The notes under the pieces: generated by a model
What the model saw: the letters and a program-made list of their open reading frames with translations, nothing else
Database searches by the model: none
Told to the model about the DNA's origin: nothing
Program-made: the position numbers and the translations under genes
Assembly: GCA_022826645.1 (NCBI GenBank)
Contig: JAJDUM010000105.1
Coordinates: forward strand, 1 to 64,000
Length of the DNA stretch: 64,000 bases
Direction of reading: 5' to 3'
From: Candidatus Poribacteria bacterium
GTDB taxonomy: Bacteria; Poribacteria; WGA-4E; PCPOR2b
Part shown: one piece after another, positions 9,239-17,713 of the stretch
Layout: the number at the start of each line of letters is the position of its first letter
Position numbering within the stretch: position 1 is the stretch's first letter

Positions 9239-9927
9239 TGATTTAATTCCCTTTGTCTCCTCGCTCGCATCCGTTCAATAAGGCTTTGTTCACCGTCATC
9301 ACCGCTATCCACTTCTGTTTCCGCTGGCGCGTTCGTTTCGTTGGGAAGTTTCGATATTTCCGCGGTGCCGGCGGTGTCGAATCGTAACCGCCCATCCACC
9401 CCGTATTCAATACTCTCGCCCAGCGCAAGTTGGAGGGTCATATCGTCGCGAACCAGCGTGATGTATTCGGACATAATCTCTTGTATGTGCACATCCTTCA
9501 GGGTTTCGCCGCGTCGGAGAAATGCCCCTTCAGACCGGTTTTGGTCCTCAACAACGGCAATCCAGTCCGAACCATTTTTCGCAATCCCGGTCAGGACCAG
9601 CGTATAGGCGGGGGGCGGTGGCGGTATTTCGACAATCGGTTCGGGAGCAACCTTTGGGGTGGATTCTTCCGATGATTGGACCTCTCTTTTCCAACCGAGC
9701 GGTCGAAATATGTTGCTTTCAGCGATAACCTGGTAATCCTTTAGTTCTCGGTGCAGCGAAAAAGCCCGCTCTTGTGGGGAGAAAGCGGACTTCGATGAAG
9801 ACACTTTTTGTGGCAGTTGGACCGATTTGAGGACTGTATCGCTCTTACCCATTTGGGAAATAACGAAATGTATGATGAACCCCAGAATGGTAATACCCAA
9901 AATTGACAGGGCGATGATATTTTTCAC
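9235..9927 (-). CDS. gspC: Type II secretion GspC/PilP-like inner-membrane protein
   Basis: 230 aa: one N-terminal membrane helix (about 5-25), a linker, a segment with NIFRPLGW typical of the GspC homology region, a Pro-rich stretch, then a small beta domain (YTLVLTGIAKNGSDWIAVVED) like the HR domain that docks to the secretin N0 domain. The C-terminus is acidic then basic. It lies 3 bp after the PQQ gene and overlaps gspD. PilP-like assignment is also possible. Confidence 0.78.
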   Translation of the reverse strand: MKNIIALSILGITILGFIIHFVISQMGKSDTVLKSVQLPQKVSSSKSAFSPQERAFSLHRELKDYQVIAESNIFRPLGWKREVQSSEESTPKVAPEPIVEIPPPPPAYTLVLTGIAKNGSDWIAVVEDQNRSEGAFLRRGETLKDVHIQEIMSEYITLVRDDMTLQLALGESIEYGVDGRLRFDTAGTAEISKLPNETNAPAETEVDSGDDGEQSLIERMRARRQRELNQ

Positions 9928-9930
9928 CGG

Positions 9931-11211
9931 CTATTCCCCACGATCTCTTAAGTCCAAGCAGACTATCTCTTGGTGGTTTCGCAGGTAAAGTTTGCCATCG
10001 GATAGTGTGGGGGCGGTCCAGCACCGTCCAGAAAAGACCTGCGTCTGTGCAACTTCGCTATATGTCTCCGGCGTCGCTTCAACGAGTGCGAGATTCCCAT
10101 CTTCACCGAGGACAATAAGGTGTCGATCTGCATAGATAACTGTACCTTGACCAAATCCACGGGTCTTCCATTTCTCCTCGCCTGTATCAGCGTTGATACA
10201 CTTAAAAATGGTGTTTGAGAAACCGTAGATATAGCCGTCATGGAGTACAGTTGTGGAAAACTCATTAATCATTGTATGGTTTCGCCACACCTCTTCGACG
10301 CGCATATCGGTATCTCCCCCAGCAATGCGTAGGACAACCCCGGCATCGCCACTTCGAGTCGAGATGAAGACCTTATCCGGTGGGATGAACACCGGTGTTA
10401 CGCGATTCTCACTGTTTCGCCCACCATGCCACGGATAACGCCAATATACACTTCCATCTTCGGGTGAAACGGCGAGCAGTTCATCCCGCGCGAAAAAGAG
10501 TGCCTGTCGGACGCCGTTAACGGTCACAAGAATTGGGGAGGAGTAGCTAGATGGCGAAGTTGCTACACCCCAAATCCGATCCCCGGTCTCTTTATTAAAG
10601 GCGATGATAGCGTTATCGTTTGCACCACCGACCTCAATCAGCAAACGATCGTCTTCGACAACGGGTGATGTTGAGAATCCCCAGCGCGGCATTGAACTCG
10701 AAAATGCCTTTGTGAAATCGTGAGCCCAAAGCTCTTCTCCTGTATTTGCGTTGAGTGCAACGAGCCGACCAAAGGCACTCAGGACGTAAACCGTATCGCC
10801 ATCAATCGTCGGCGTTGAGCGCGGTCCGTTTCCGCCTTGCCGTTCCGCGTAAAACCAATCGTCAAGGTATCGCCAAAGCTCTTTTCCGGTTTCGGCATCA
10901 AGACACAGGACAACCTCATCCTCGCCCTTAGCGAACATGGTATACGCGCGTCCGTTCGCAACTGAGATCCCTGAGAACCCATCGCCAAGCGGCATCCGCC
11001 ACAACTCCTTCGGTCCCGTCTTGGGCCACGCCTTGAGGATCCCGGTTTCGAGGGATACCCCATCCCGATTTGCGCCTCGCCATTGGTGCCATTCCGCGTG
11101 AGTCGCTGATTCGTGATTTTCTGCCCCGACTATATCCCTACTCAGAAGTATGATCAGTATGATCGTGATATATAAAAATGTGTTCGCCAAATGAGTAAAT
11201 CTTTGTGTCAT
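9931..11211 (-). CDS. Secreted PQQ-like beta-propeller protein
   Basis: 426 aa with an N-terminal hydrophobic export segment (residues 10-30). Repeated blades carry the PQQ/BamB signature, e.g. LDAETGKELWRY, LNANTGEELWAH, FNKETGDRIWG, INADTGEEKWKT, giving a seven- or eight-bladed propeller. The opening WHQWRGANRDGVS is typical of large outer-membrane-associated propellers in Planctomycetota and Poribacteria. It is probably a periplasmic scaffold rather than an enzyme, since no quinone-dehydrogenase active-site motif is seen. First gene of the gspC-gspD operon, with GGGAG before the ATG. Confidence 0.88.
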   Translation of the reverse strand: MTQRFTHLANTFLYITIILIILLSRDIVGAENHESATHAEWHQWRGANRDGVSLETGILKAWPKTGPKELWRMPLGDGFSGISVANGRAYTMFAKGEDEVVLCLDAETGKELWRYLDDWFYAERQGGNGPRSTPTIDGDTVYVLSAFGRLVALNANTGEELWAHDFTKAFSSSMPRWGFSTSPVVEDDRLLIEVGGANDNAIIAFNKETGDRIWGVATSPSSYSSPILVTVNGVRQALFFARDELLAVSPEDGSVYWRYPWHGGRNSENRVTPVFIPPDKVFISTRSGDAGVVLRIAGGDTDMRVEEVWRNHTMINEFSTTVLHDGYIYGFSNTIFKCINADTGEEKWKTRGFGQGTVIYADRHLIVLGEDGNLALVEATPETYSEVAQTQVFSGRCWTAPTLSDGKLYLRNHQEIVCLDLRDRGE

Positions 11212-11287
11212 AATTGTCTCCCTTCATTGCGAGTTCTCGTGCAAATTGCAGATGTCGTACATTTGGTGCATAATATAGGGCGTCAGG

Positions 11288-11803
11288 TTATCCACCCAAG
11301 CTACCAAACCCACCTTGACCTCCACCGCGTCTACGACCACCGCCAGATCCGCCACGCCGTCCCATTTCAGGTAATTTTAGTTCGGGCAGCTTGATCTCGG
11401 CGAATTTCTCTTGCTGTGCTTCATCGAGATTTCCTTGGATTTCCGCAACTAATGTATCAATCTGCTTTTGGAAGGCTGTGCGCTGTTGATAGAACGCCTG
11501 CATCTGGTTCTGGGAACCGCCACGCATTCTGCTGCGTCCACGACCGCCGACCGCTCCACCGCTACGCATCTGATTCCGTCTTTCCGCAAACCCGGCTTCC
11601 AACGTTTCCTTCTCTAACTCGTAATCTTCAACAATCTCCTCAATCTGCTGCACTTTGGATTGCACCACCCTGCGCTGAGTTTCTGAGAGATTTAAGACGC
11701 TTGAAGTTTTCTTAATATCCAGTAACTTCGCACTACCACACGCAGATATGGAAAGTATAATGATGACAAAAATAAGTCCGTTGAGCGATGTTTGGCTGTT
11801 CAT
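11288..11803 (-). CDS. Spy/CpxP-like lipoprotein with Gly/Arg-rich tail
   Basis: 171 aa. Lipobox LSISAC at residues 17-22 predicts a lipoprotein. A helical LNLSETQRRVVQSKVQQI segment resembles Spy/CpxP-type periplasmic sensors, followed by a Gly/Arg/Met-rich linker, a coiled coil and a Gly-Arg-rich end. It sits 76 bp upstream of the PQQ gene on the same strand and resembles the next two genes in layout. Confidence 0.75.
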   Translation of the reverse strand: MNSQTSLNGLIFVIIILSISACGSAKLLDIKKTSSVLNLSETQRRVVQSKVQQIEEIVEDYELEKETLEAGFAERRNQMRSGGAVGGRGRSRMRGGSQNQMQAFYQQRTAFQKQIDTLVAEIQGNLDEAQQEKFAEIKLPELKLPEMGRRGGSGGGRRRGGGQGGFGSLGG

Positions 11804-11840
11804 TTACGTATCCTTTGATGCTAAATGTATTGTATCAAGG

Positions 11841-11887
11841 AAAAAACGGCTAAAGGAAGGATAAATCTCCGCAACTCCCCTTAGCCG
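11841..11887 (-). terminator. Rho-independent terminator after the first Spy-like paralogue
   Basis: On the minus strand the transcript folds as CGGCTAAGG paired with CCTTTAGCCG and is followed by six T residues. It lies 20 bp beyond the stop of the 11906-12523 gene. The equivalent hairpin in the duplicated unit (12607-12646) keeps the stem but has lost the T-tract. Confidence 0.7.
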
Positions 11888-11905
11888 CTCGCTTACATCG
11901 TCTTA

Positions 11906-12523
11906 TTATTGATTACCGCGTGGCCTATTCGGTCTATCGCCACGACGTCCATCTCCACCACCGAGGCGCCCCCGACGACCACCAAATCCACCGGCTCCAC
12001 CATCACTGTTGACGATGCCAGCGATGGTCAACTGGGCTTCTTGGCGCAAGGTTAATAGTTCAACCAATTCCTTCTCTAACGCTTCGGCTTTCGTCTTCTG
12101 TTTATTTTGCTGTGCCTTAAGTGCGTCGAGTGCGGATTTAATTTCTGCTTTATCCTCGCCGTCAACGGATGTGCGCAGGGCTTGTGTAAGTGGCCGCAAT
12201 GTTTGGCGTTGCTCCAGGCGATGCTGTGCTATGGCTTTGATTTTCGGCACGAGTACAGCCCCTTCTTCATCAGAAAGATTCAGATTCTCGATGGCGCGTT
12301 GAGTTTGTCGCTCGACCATCTCTGCGACATTAAATTGACCTCTCCCTCTCTCGCCGCGTTCCCCACGTCCGCGCTGTTCTCGACTGGAACGATCGGGGCG
12401 CGTATCCTCTTGCGCCGAAATGAAGTAAGCGCTTGTCAAAACTAAACCGATGGTAAGTACACCAACGAATGAGCAATTCAATTTTCGGCTTGATGGGTTG
12501 GATTTCTGCAAAGTGGAAAACAT
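11906..12523 (-). CDS. Secreted Spy/CpxP-like protein, paralogue 1
   Basis: 205 aa, ATG after GGAGGG. A signal peptide ends near SAQED (about residue 38). It is followed by an Arg/Gly-rich stretch, then a helical LNLSDEEGAVLVPKI region of the Spy/LTXXQ type, a long coiled coil (DALKAQQNKQKTKAEALEKE) and a Gly/Arg/Asp-rich tail. The family usually senses or buffers envelope stress or binds metal. It is about three-quarters identical by eye to the next gene and was produced by tandem duplication. Confidence 0.8.
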   Translation of the reverse strand: MFSTLQKSNPSSRKLNCSFVGVLTIGLVLTSAYFISAQEDTRPDRSSREQRGRGERGERGRGQFNVAEMVERQTQRAIENLNLSDEEGAVLVPKIKAIAQHRLEQRQTLRPLTQALRTSVDGEDKAEIKSALDALKAQQNKQKTKAEALEKELVELLTLRQEAQLTIAGIVNSDGGAGGFGGRRGRLGGGDGRRGDRPNRPRGNQ

Positions 12524-12665
12524 GATACATCCCTCCGTAAGATAAAATGAAATGAGTTTGCTACAAGTTTATGAAAATGGATTTTCGCTATGGTTAGGCA
12601 AACGATAGGCTAAAGGGAACGACCATCGCCACTGTCCCCCTTAGCCACTCGCTCAAATCACCTTG

Positions 12666-13283
12666 TTAGTGCTTACCTCGTCGTCTGTCCGGTTTATGGC
12701 CACGGCGTCTGTCCCCATCATCGATGCGACCCCGACGACCGCCAAATCCACCGGTTCCACTATCACTGTTGACAATACCAGCAATAGTCAACTGGGCTTC
12801 TTGGCGCAAGGTTAATAATTCAACCAACTCCTTCTCTAACGCTTCGGCTTTCGTCTTCTGTTTATTCTGCTGTGCCTTAAGCGCGTCGAGTGCGGACTTA
12901 ATTGCTGCTTCATCCTCACCGTCAACTGCAGTGCGCAGGGCTCGTGTAAGTGGACGCAATGCCTGGCGCTGCTTCAGGCGATGCCGCGCTACGGCTTTGA
13001 TTTTCGGCACGCGTACAGCAGCTTCCTCGTCAGAAAGGTTCAGATTCTTGATGGCGCGTTGCGTTTGTCGTGCGGCCACCGCTGCGGGTTTCAAGCGACG
13101 TTTCCCTCTCTCGCCACGTTCCCCATCCGCTCGCTGTTTGTGAGCAGAATGATTGGAACGCGTATCCTCTTGCGCTGAGACGACGTAGGTACTTGTTAAG
13201 GCCAAACCAATGGTAAATATAGCTACGAGTAGCCGATTCAATTTTCGGCTCGATGGGTTGGGTTTCTGCAAAGTGAAAAACAT
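12666..13283 (-). CDS. Secreted Spy/CpxP-like protein, paralogue 2
   Basis: 205 aa, the same length and plan as paralogue 1: a signal peptide up to SAQED, a basic linker (more Lys here), LNLSDEEAAVRVPKI, an almost unchanged coiled coil around ALDALKAQQNKQKTKAEALE, and a Gly/Arg-rich tail ending in KH. It has its own GGAGGG ribosome site and upstream sequence, so it is independently expressible. Divergence is concentrated in the linker and tail. Confidence 0.8.
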   Translation of the reverse strand: MFFTLQKPNPSSRKLNRLLVAIFTIGLALTSTYVVSAQEDTRSNHSAHKQRADGERGERGKRRLKPAAVAARQTQRAIKNLNLSDEEAAVRVPKIKAVARHRLKQRQALRPLTRALRTAVDGEDEAAIKSALDALKAQQNKQKTKAEALEKELVELLTLRQEAQLTIAGIVNSDSGTGGFGGRRGRIDDGDRRRGHKPDRRRGKH

Positions 13284-13330
13284 GATATATCCCTCCGTAA
13301 GATAAAATGAAATGAGTTTACTGCAAGTTT

Positions 13331-13726
13331 ATGAAAATCGATTTTCGTTAGGGTTAGGCAAACGATAGGATAAAAGGTTCGATTTTTTCTGAGAAATTGT
13401 CTGGGGCGATACAGGCGAACCACTTGCTGAGCGAGTTATGGAGAGCAACAACAGAGCAGGAGTGAACGGAAGAGGCAGGTAAATTAGCGAATAGCAGGGA
13501 GTTTTTTAGTGCAGAAAGTATTTTGGGCAACCACAAGTACTTGCCTCCCGCCTGTCCCGATTTATCGGGGAGTCGCCCCTACATTGGGTCAATTCCTGTA
13601 TGGGTTTCCCAACCCGTTGGGCGAGGAAACCTCGCCCCTACGATAGGGACTTATCGGTGAATTATGGACACCCCTCATATAAATGTCAACACGTCCTAAG
13701 CAACTTGGATTATCTACCAGTAAAAT
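13331..13726. other. Intergenic stretch with short palindromes, no gene seen
   Basis: Contains GGGCAACCACAAG/CTTGCC, a CCCGATTTATCGGG palindrome, GGGTTTCCCAACCC and GGCGAGGAAACCTCGCCCC hairpins in series. These motifs recur in other gaps of the window. Short ORFs here have no ribosome site or protein-like composition. Confidence 0.5.
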
Positions 13727-13771
13727 AAAAAAGCCGTAGAGACACAATATATCGTGCCCCTACGGCTTTTC
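13727..13771 (-). terminator. Terminator of the leuA transcript
   Basis: AAAAGCCGTAG and CTACGGCTTTT form a perfect 11-bp stem about 20 bp after the leuA stop. On the minus strand the stem runs into TTTTTTATTTTA; the A/T flanks make it potentially bidirectional. Confidence 0.8.
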
Positions 13772-13792
13772 TGTTTATGGATTTCCTATTTA

Positions 13793-15328
13793 CTATTCTT
13801 CGTAGCGCAGGTGGACAACCTTGTTGATGGCATCAATGTAGGCTTTCGCGCTCGCTTCAATAATATCCGTGCTTGCACCGTTCCCATTAATCACATGCCC
13901 GTTGTCCTGCACCCTGATCGTAACCTCACCGATGGCATCCTTCCCCTCGGTCACAGCTCTGATGTTGTAGTCCGTGAGCAAGAGGGGAATCTTGGCGACC
14001 CGGTCAATTGCTTTGTAGGCTGCATCAACAGGACCTTGACCGGTGGAGGCTTCTTCGACGACACCCGTTTCGGTACGGATGCCCACGGTCGTTGTCGCAG
14101 AGATTTTCGTCCCGCTGACCACCTGAATATATTCCAATTGGAACGTTTCAGGGATCGTGCGGACCTCGTCTCTCATGATCGCTTCGAGGTCAGCATCGTG
14201 AACCTCTTTCTTCTTATCAGCGACGCTGAGGAATCGCTCATAAATCTTTTCGAGCTGTTCTTGAGTCACCTCATAGCCGAGTGCACCCAAGCGGTGCCTG
14301 AGGGCGTTACGCCCGGATCGCGGACTGAGGATAATCTGGCTCTCCTGCCAACCGACATCTGCCGGATCGATAATCTCGAAAGTGTTTCGCTGCTTGATAA
14401 CACCGTCTTGATGGATGCCGGAACTGTGTGCAAAAGCATTCTCACCAACGATGGCTTTGTTCGGTTGAACAGGTATTCCCATCGTCCGACTGACACGGCG
14501 GCTAATCGGAACGATCTCTTTCGTATTGATGTCGGTATAGTAGTCGCTGTAATAGTCCCGACGGGTCTGGATTGCCATTACAACCTCTTCAAGCGAGGTG
14601 TTGCCAGCGCGTTCACCAAGTCCATTGATTGTGCCCTCGATCTGCCTTGCCCCGTTTTCGACCGCTTCGAGACTGTTCGCAACAGCGAATCCGAGGTCGT
14701 TATGGCAGTGGACACTGATGATCGCTTGATCAATGTTCGGGACATTCGCTTTGATATCCGCGATAAGTTTCCCGAATTCAGCCGGTACAGTCCAGCCCAC
14801 CGTTTCGGGGATGTTGACAACCGTCGCTCCCGCTGCGATCGTCGCCTCGACCACCTCATAAAGATAGCTTGGCTCCGTGCGTCCGGCGTCCATCGGCGAA
14901 AATTCGATAGCTGCATCGGGATGTCCGGCGGATAGATCTTTCGCGTAGACGACCGCATCGACCGCCATCTTCAGCGTCTCTTCGGGCGATGTGCGCGTGA
15001 TACGTTCCCGGTGAATAGGCGACGTGCCGACAAACGTGTGAATACGAGGCCTTTGTGCGTCTTTAATTGCTCCCCACGCTGCGGTGATATCCTTCTCAAC
15101 CACGCGCGAAAGTGCACAAATTTCTGGACCCTCTACTTCATTAGAGATGCGCGTTACTGCATCGAAATCGCCGGGCGATGAGACGGGGAAACCGGCTTCG
15201 ATAATATCGACTTTCAGTTTTGCGAGGTGCTGCGCGATTTCCAGCTTTTCCTCAAGATTCAGCGCAGCACCGGGTGTTTGCTCGGCATCTCGCAGGGTTG
15301 TATCAAAAATATAAATTTTCTCAGACAC
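13793..15328 (-). CDS. leuA: 2-isopropylmalate synthase
   Basis: 511 aa from a GTG at 15328 with GGAGA upstream, matching the length and N-terminus of the family. Catalyses the first step of leucine synthesis, condensing acetyl-CoA and 2-oxoisovalerate. The HMGL-like TIM barrel begins IFDTTLRDAEQTPGAAL (the usual Gly after DTTLRD is Ala), with HCHNDLGFAVANS as the metal-binding site, followed by the C-terminal LeuA dimer domain that binds leucine. The reading frame stays open upstream to 15448, where a near-perfect AGGAGGTGATG occurs, so a longer form is possible. Confidence 0.95.
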   Translation of the reverse strand: MSEKIYIFDTTLRDAEQTPGAALNLEEKLEIAQHLAKLKVDIIEAGFPVSSPGDFDAVTRISNEVEGPEICALSRVVEKDITAAWGAIKDAQRPRIHTFVGTSPIHRERITRTSPEETLKMAVDAVVYAKDLSAGHPDAAIEFSPMDAGRTEPSYLYEVVEATIAAGATVVNIPETVGWTVPAEFGKLIADIKANVPNIDQAIISVHCHNDLGFAVANSLEAVENGARQIEGTINGLGERAGNTSLEEVVMAIQTRRDYYSDYYTDINTKEIVPISRRVSRTMGIPVQPNKAIVGENAFAHSSGIHQDGVIKQRNTFEIIDPADVGWQESQIILSPRSGRNALRHRLGALGYEVTQEQLEKIYERFLSVADKKKEVHDADLEAIMRDEVRTIPETFQLEYIQVVSGTKISATTTVGIRTETGVVEEASTGQGPVDAAYKAIDRVAKIPLLLTDYNIRAVTEGKDAIGEVTIRVQDNGHVINGNGASTDIIEASAKAYIDAINKVVHLRYEE

Positions 15329-15527
15329 AGTGTGATTCTCCTTTTTTGTAGTTGTGCTCTTTTCACTCTGTTGTTCTAATGATGTAAGATTGCTTTCAGT
15401 ATCACGTAAATCCGGTTCTTCGGTAGCCGTCAACCCCACCTTCATCACCTCCTTTCGTGATGCGTGAAACGTAAAACGTGATAGAGGATTTCCTTTTGAC
15501 TCTTTGACCTGCTCCTTTTAGGTGTAC

Positions 15528-16277
15528 TTATGCTTCGCGCTGCTTTTCAGCCAAAACAATCATCCGATTTGAATCCCACGTGAACTCACTACTATCAAAA
15601 CCACCGAACACTTGAATCGGCGCAAGGCCTGCACGGTTAAGCATCTTTGCAAGCTCAGGATACAAATATGATCGCCAGACCAAGTGAATTTCACGCTTAC
15701 TCCCGTCAGAAGCAATGTAGGTGCGAAGTTCTTCGATATTCCCTGTCAGGAGATTATAATCTCGTTTAGTAAGGGCAGCCGTCCCATCCGGGAGTTCGTC
15801 CCAACTTTGAGGCAGAAAATCACGGATGATCCGCAGGGTGTTGAGGAGATCAATGAGGAACTTACCGCCCGGCTTTAACGCTCTAGCAACGGCATCAAGG
15901 ACTTTCTGATTCTCCGCATCATCAAAGTAGCCGAAAGCTGTGAACATATTGATGACCGCATCAAACTCAGCTTCAAACGGAATCTCCCGCATATCGGCAT
16001 GGACGAACTGAATCTGAAGATCGCGCGCTGCTGCTGCATCTTTTGCAAGATCGAGGAAGGTGGTTGATAGGTCTTGTCCAACCATCGAATAGCCCGCTGC
16101 TGCGAGTTCAACCGTGTGCCTTCCATGCCCGCAGCAAAGATCTAAGATCCGCGCACCTTCAGGAAGATTCAGTGTCCTGTTGACGAAGTCCACTTCTCTC
16201 TGGGCTCGTTCAGGCGTAAGCCCACTCGCATATTCCTTGAGATAGTGTTCGTCGTAGAAGGTTTTGTACCATGCCAT
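15528..16277 (-). CDS. SAM-dependent class I methyltransferase
   Basis: 249 aa, ATG with GGAGA upstream. Rossmann-fold methyltransferase: motif I ILDLCCGHGRHTVELA (residues 43-58), D70-like acidic residue in GQDLS, motif IV FDAVINMFTAFGYFDD and motif V ALKPGGKFLIDLLN. The substrate is unknown; the layout resembles Methyltransf_25/UbiE-like small-molecule enzymes. It lies between leuA and DAHP synthase on the same strand. Confidence 0.88.
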   Translation of the reverse strand: MAWYKTFYDEHYLKEYASGLTPERAQREVDFVNRTLNLPEGARILDLCCGHGRHTVELAAAGYSMVGQDLSTTFLDLAKDAAAARDLQIQFVHADMREIPFEAEFDAVINMFTAFGYFDDAENQKVLDAVARALKPGGKFLIDLLNTLRIIRDFLPQSWDELPDGTAALTKRDYNLLTGNIEELRTYIASDGSKREIHLVWRSYLYPELAKMLNRAGLAPIQVFGGFDSSEFTWDSNRMIVLAEKQREA

Positions 16278-16343
16278 CGGGAGATTCTCCGCCCCTTATC
16301 CGAACCGTTTATCAAGTACATCGGGCAACCACAAGGGTTGCCC

Positions 16344-17408
16344 CTACGCGAGGTTTTTATGCGCATCCTTAAGCAACGAAGCAGTTGTCTCCCAATCGAT
16401 GCAACTGTCAGTAACGGAAACGCCGTACTCAAGCGTGGACTTATCAAACCCGGTTAGGTCAGAAGGTATTTTCTGGCTCCCAGCGTTAATATTTGATTCC
16501 AGCATGATTCCCACGATCCCATCATTCCCGTCACGAATCTGTTTCAATATCTCCTCAAAAACGATGGGCTGCTTGCTATAATCTTTCTCCGAATTCCCGT
16601 GGCTGCAATCTATAACGACGTTCGGAGGCAGGTCCTCCTCCGTCAGCATCGCTTGGACATCTTGGACGCTTTGTGAATCATAATTTGCGCCCGTATTGCT
16701 TCCCCTTATCACGATATGGGTGTATGGATTGCCCGTTGTTCGCACGACGGAGGGAGCACCGTATCCATCAATCCCCAGAAAAGAGTGTTCGCCGTTCGAG
16801 GATAGAATCGCATTGACCGCAACGGAGATGTCGCCTTGCGTGCTGTTTTTGAAGCCAACCGGCATCGACAATCCCGAAGCGAGCTGTCTGTGCTGTGGCG
16901 ACTCAGTCGTCCGCGCACCGATCGCAGCCCAAGAGACCAGATCGGAGTTATATTGCGGCGTGAAGGTTTCAAGATATTCGGTGGCGCACGGCAATCCGAT
17001 CTCAAGATTATCCATCAATATCCTTCTGCAGATATATAAGCCATCCTTGATATCCCCTGCTCCATTTAGATGTGGGTCGTAGATTAAGCCTTTCCAACCC
17101 AAACTGGTGCGCGGTTTCTCAAAATAAGATCTGACTATAATGACCAAGCGATCTGAAACAGCGTCCGAGACCTCTTTCAATTTTGCCGCATAGTCATGGG
17201 CGAGCTCTGCGTCATGGATGGAACAGGGTCCAACAATGACAAATTTTCGTGAATCGGTGCCGTCCAAGATGTTCCTAACCGCTGCTCTACCGTGTTGGAC
17301 TGTTTGCGTCATCACATCTGTTCTTGGAAGATCCGTCAACAACTGCCTCGGACTCATCAAGGTCTGATAGTCTTTGACATTTCTGTCAATTGTACCGTTA
17401 GTCTGCAT
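16344..17408 (-). CDS. aroF/aroG: 3-deoxy-7-phosphoheptulonate (DAHP) synthase, class I
   Basis: 354 aa, the usual length. Condenses phosphoenolpyruvate and erythrose-4-phosphate, the entry step of aromatic amino acid synthesis. Family motifs are intact: FVIVGPCSIHD, RSYFEKPRTSLGWKGLIYDP, GARTTESPQHRQLASGLS, DCSHGNSEKDY and MLESNINAGSQ. GGAGG precedes the ATG. The 270 bp upstream form a leader-peptide attenuator (described separately), so expression probably follows charged tRNA-Tyr/Phe. Whether the enzyme itself is feedback-inhibited, and by which amino acid, cannot be read from the sequence. Confidence 0.95.
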   Translation of the reverse strand: MQTNGTIDRNVKDYQTLMSPRQLLTDLPRTDVMTQTVQHGRAAVRNILDGTDSRKFVIVGPCSIHDAELAHDYAAKLKEVSDAVSDRLVIIVRSYFEKPRTSLGWKGLIYDPHLNGAGDIKDGLYICRRILMDNLEIGLPCATEYLETFTPQYNSDLVSWAAIGARTTESPQHRQLASGLSMPVGFKNSTQGDISVAVNAILSSNGEHSFLGIDGYGAPSVVRTTGNPYTHIVIRGSNTGANYDSQSVQDVQAMLTEEDLPPNVVIDCSHGNSEKDYSKQPIVFEEILKQIRDGNDGIVGIMLESNINAGSQKIPSDLTGFDKSTLEYGVSVTDSCIDWETTASLLKDAHKNLA

Positions 17409-17431
17409 TATTTAGCTTGCCTCCTATAGAC

Positions 17432-17473
17432 AAAAAAAACGCCCACCACCGAACCTGTTTTCGATGATGGGCG
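17432..17473 (-). terminator. Attenuator terminator ahead of DAHP synthase
   Basis: CGCCCATCATCGA (17461-17473) pairs with TCGGTGGTGGGCG (17440-17452) over 13 positions, two of them G-U, with an 8-nt loop and then eight T residues in the transcript. It lies 24 bp before the start codon, so it would stop transcription of the gene unless disrupted. Confidence 0.88.
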
Positions 17474-17502
17474 TGAATGAATAACCGAATGTGGGATAAT
17501 CT

Positions 17503-17628
17503 CTACATCTTCGATGCAGGGTCTACCCGCCCACCATCGCAGCGCAAATACAACAAAAAGAGATAGAGATAAAAGAAATACAGCGTTGTCTGATTTGCGA
17601 TGTGAGGCTGTAGGTAGACGTTTTTCAT
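17503..17628 (-). CDS. Tyr/Phe-rich leader peptide of the DAHP synthase attenuator
   Basis: 41 aa starting MKNVYLQPHIANQTT and containing LYFFYLYLFLLYL: four Tyr, three Phe and six Leu in 13 codons. It ends at a TAG before the terminator hairpin. An in-frame ATG at 17649 would add seven residues; neither start has a strong ribosome site. Composition and position match pheA- and tyr-type leader peptides in which ribosome stalling controls a terminator. The peptide itself probably has no function. Confidence 0.8.
   Translation of the reverse strand: MKNVYLQPHIANQTTLYFFYLYLFLLYLRCDGGRVDPASKM
17528..17539 (-). promoter_or_regulatory. Antiterminator segment of the attenuator
   Basis: CGATGGTGGGCG here is almost the same as the terminator's 3' arm and can pair over all 12 positions with its 5' arm (CGCCCATCATCG at 17462-17473). 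It begins nine bases after the last Tyr codon of the run, the geometry needed for a ribosome stalled on Tyr/Phe codons to favour the antiterminator. Confidence 0.78.
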
Positions 17629-17713
17629 GGTTATTTTTTTTAGGTGCATCGATAGCCAAGTATTCAGTCACTTGACCTTATTGGAGTATGATTTCGTTAA
17701 TACAGCTGCCATA

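Larger units (their letters stand above)
11906..13330. repeat. 760-bp tandem duplication covering two paralogues and their flanks
   Basis: Starts (12523 and 13283) and stops (11906 and 12666) are each exactly 760 bp apart. The leader regions (CCCTCCGTAAGATAAAATGA, then AAACGATAGG) are also nearly identical, so the repeat unit includes the promoter and the terminator hairpin. Identity is highest over the coiled-coil segment and lower in the basic linker, suggesting different selection on the two parts. Confidence 0.9.

Noticed and set aside
13754..14935. 393-aa ORF antisense to leuA
   Set aside because: It mirrors leuA codons and has no ribosome site; leuA is unmistakable.
17408..17671. 87-aa ORF containing ALRWWAGRP as a Trp leader peptide
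   Set aside because: It reads through the terminator and into the DAHP synthase start with no suitable stop; the neighbouring Tyr/Phe-rich frame stops before the terminator.
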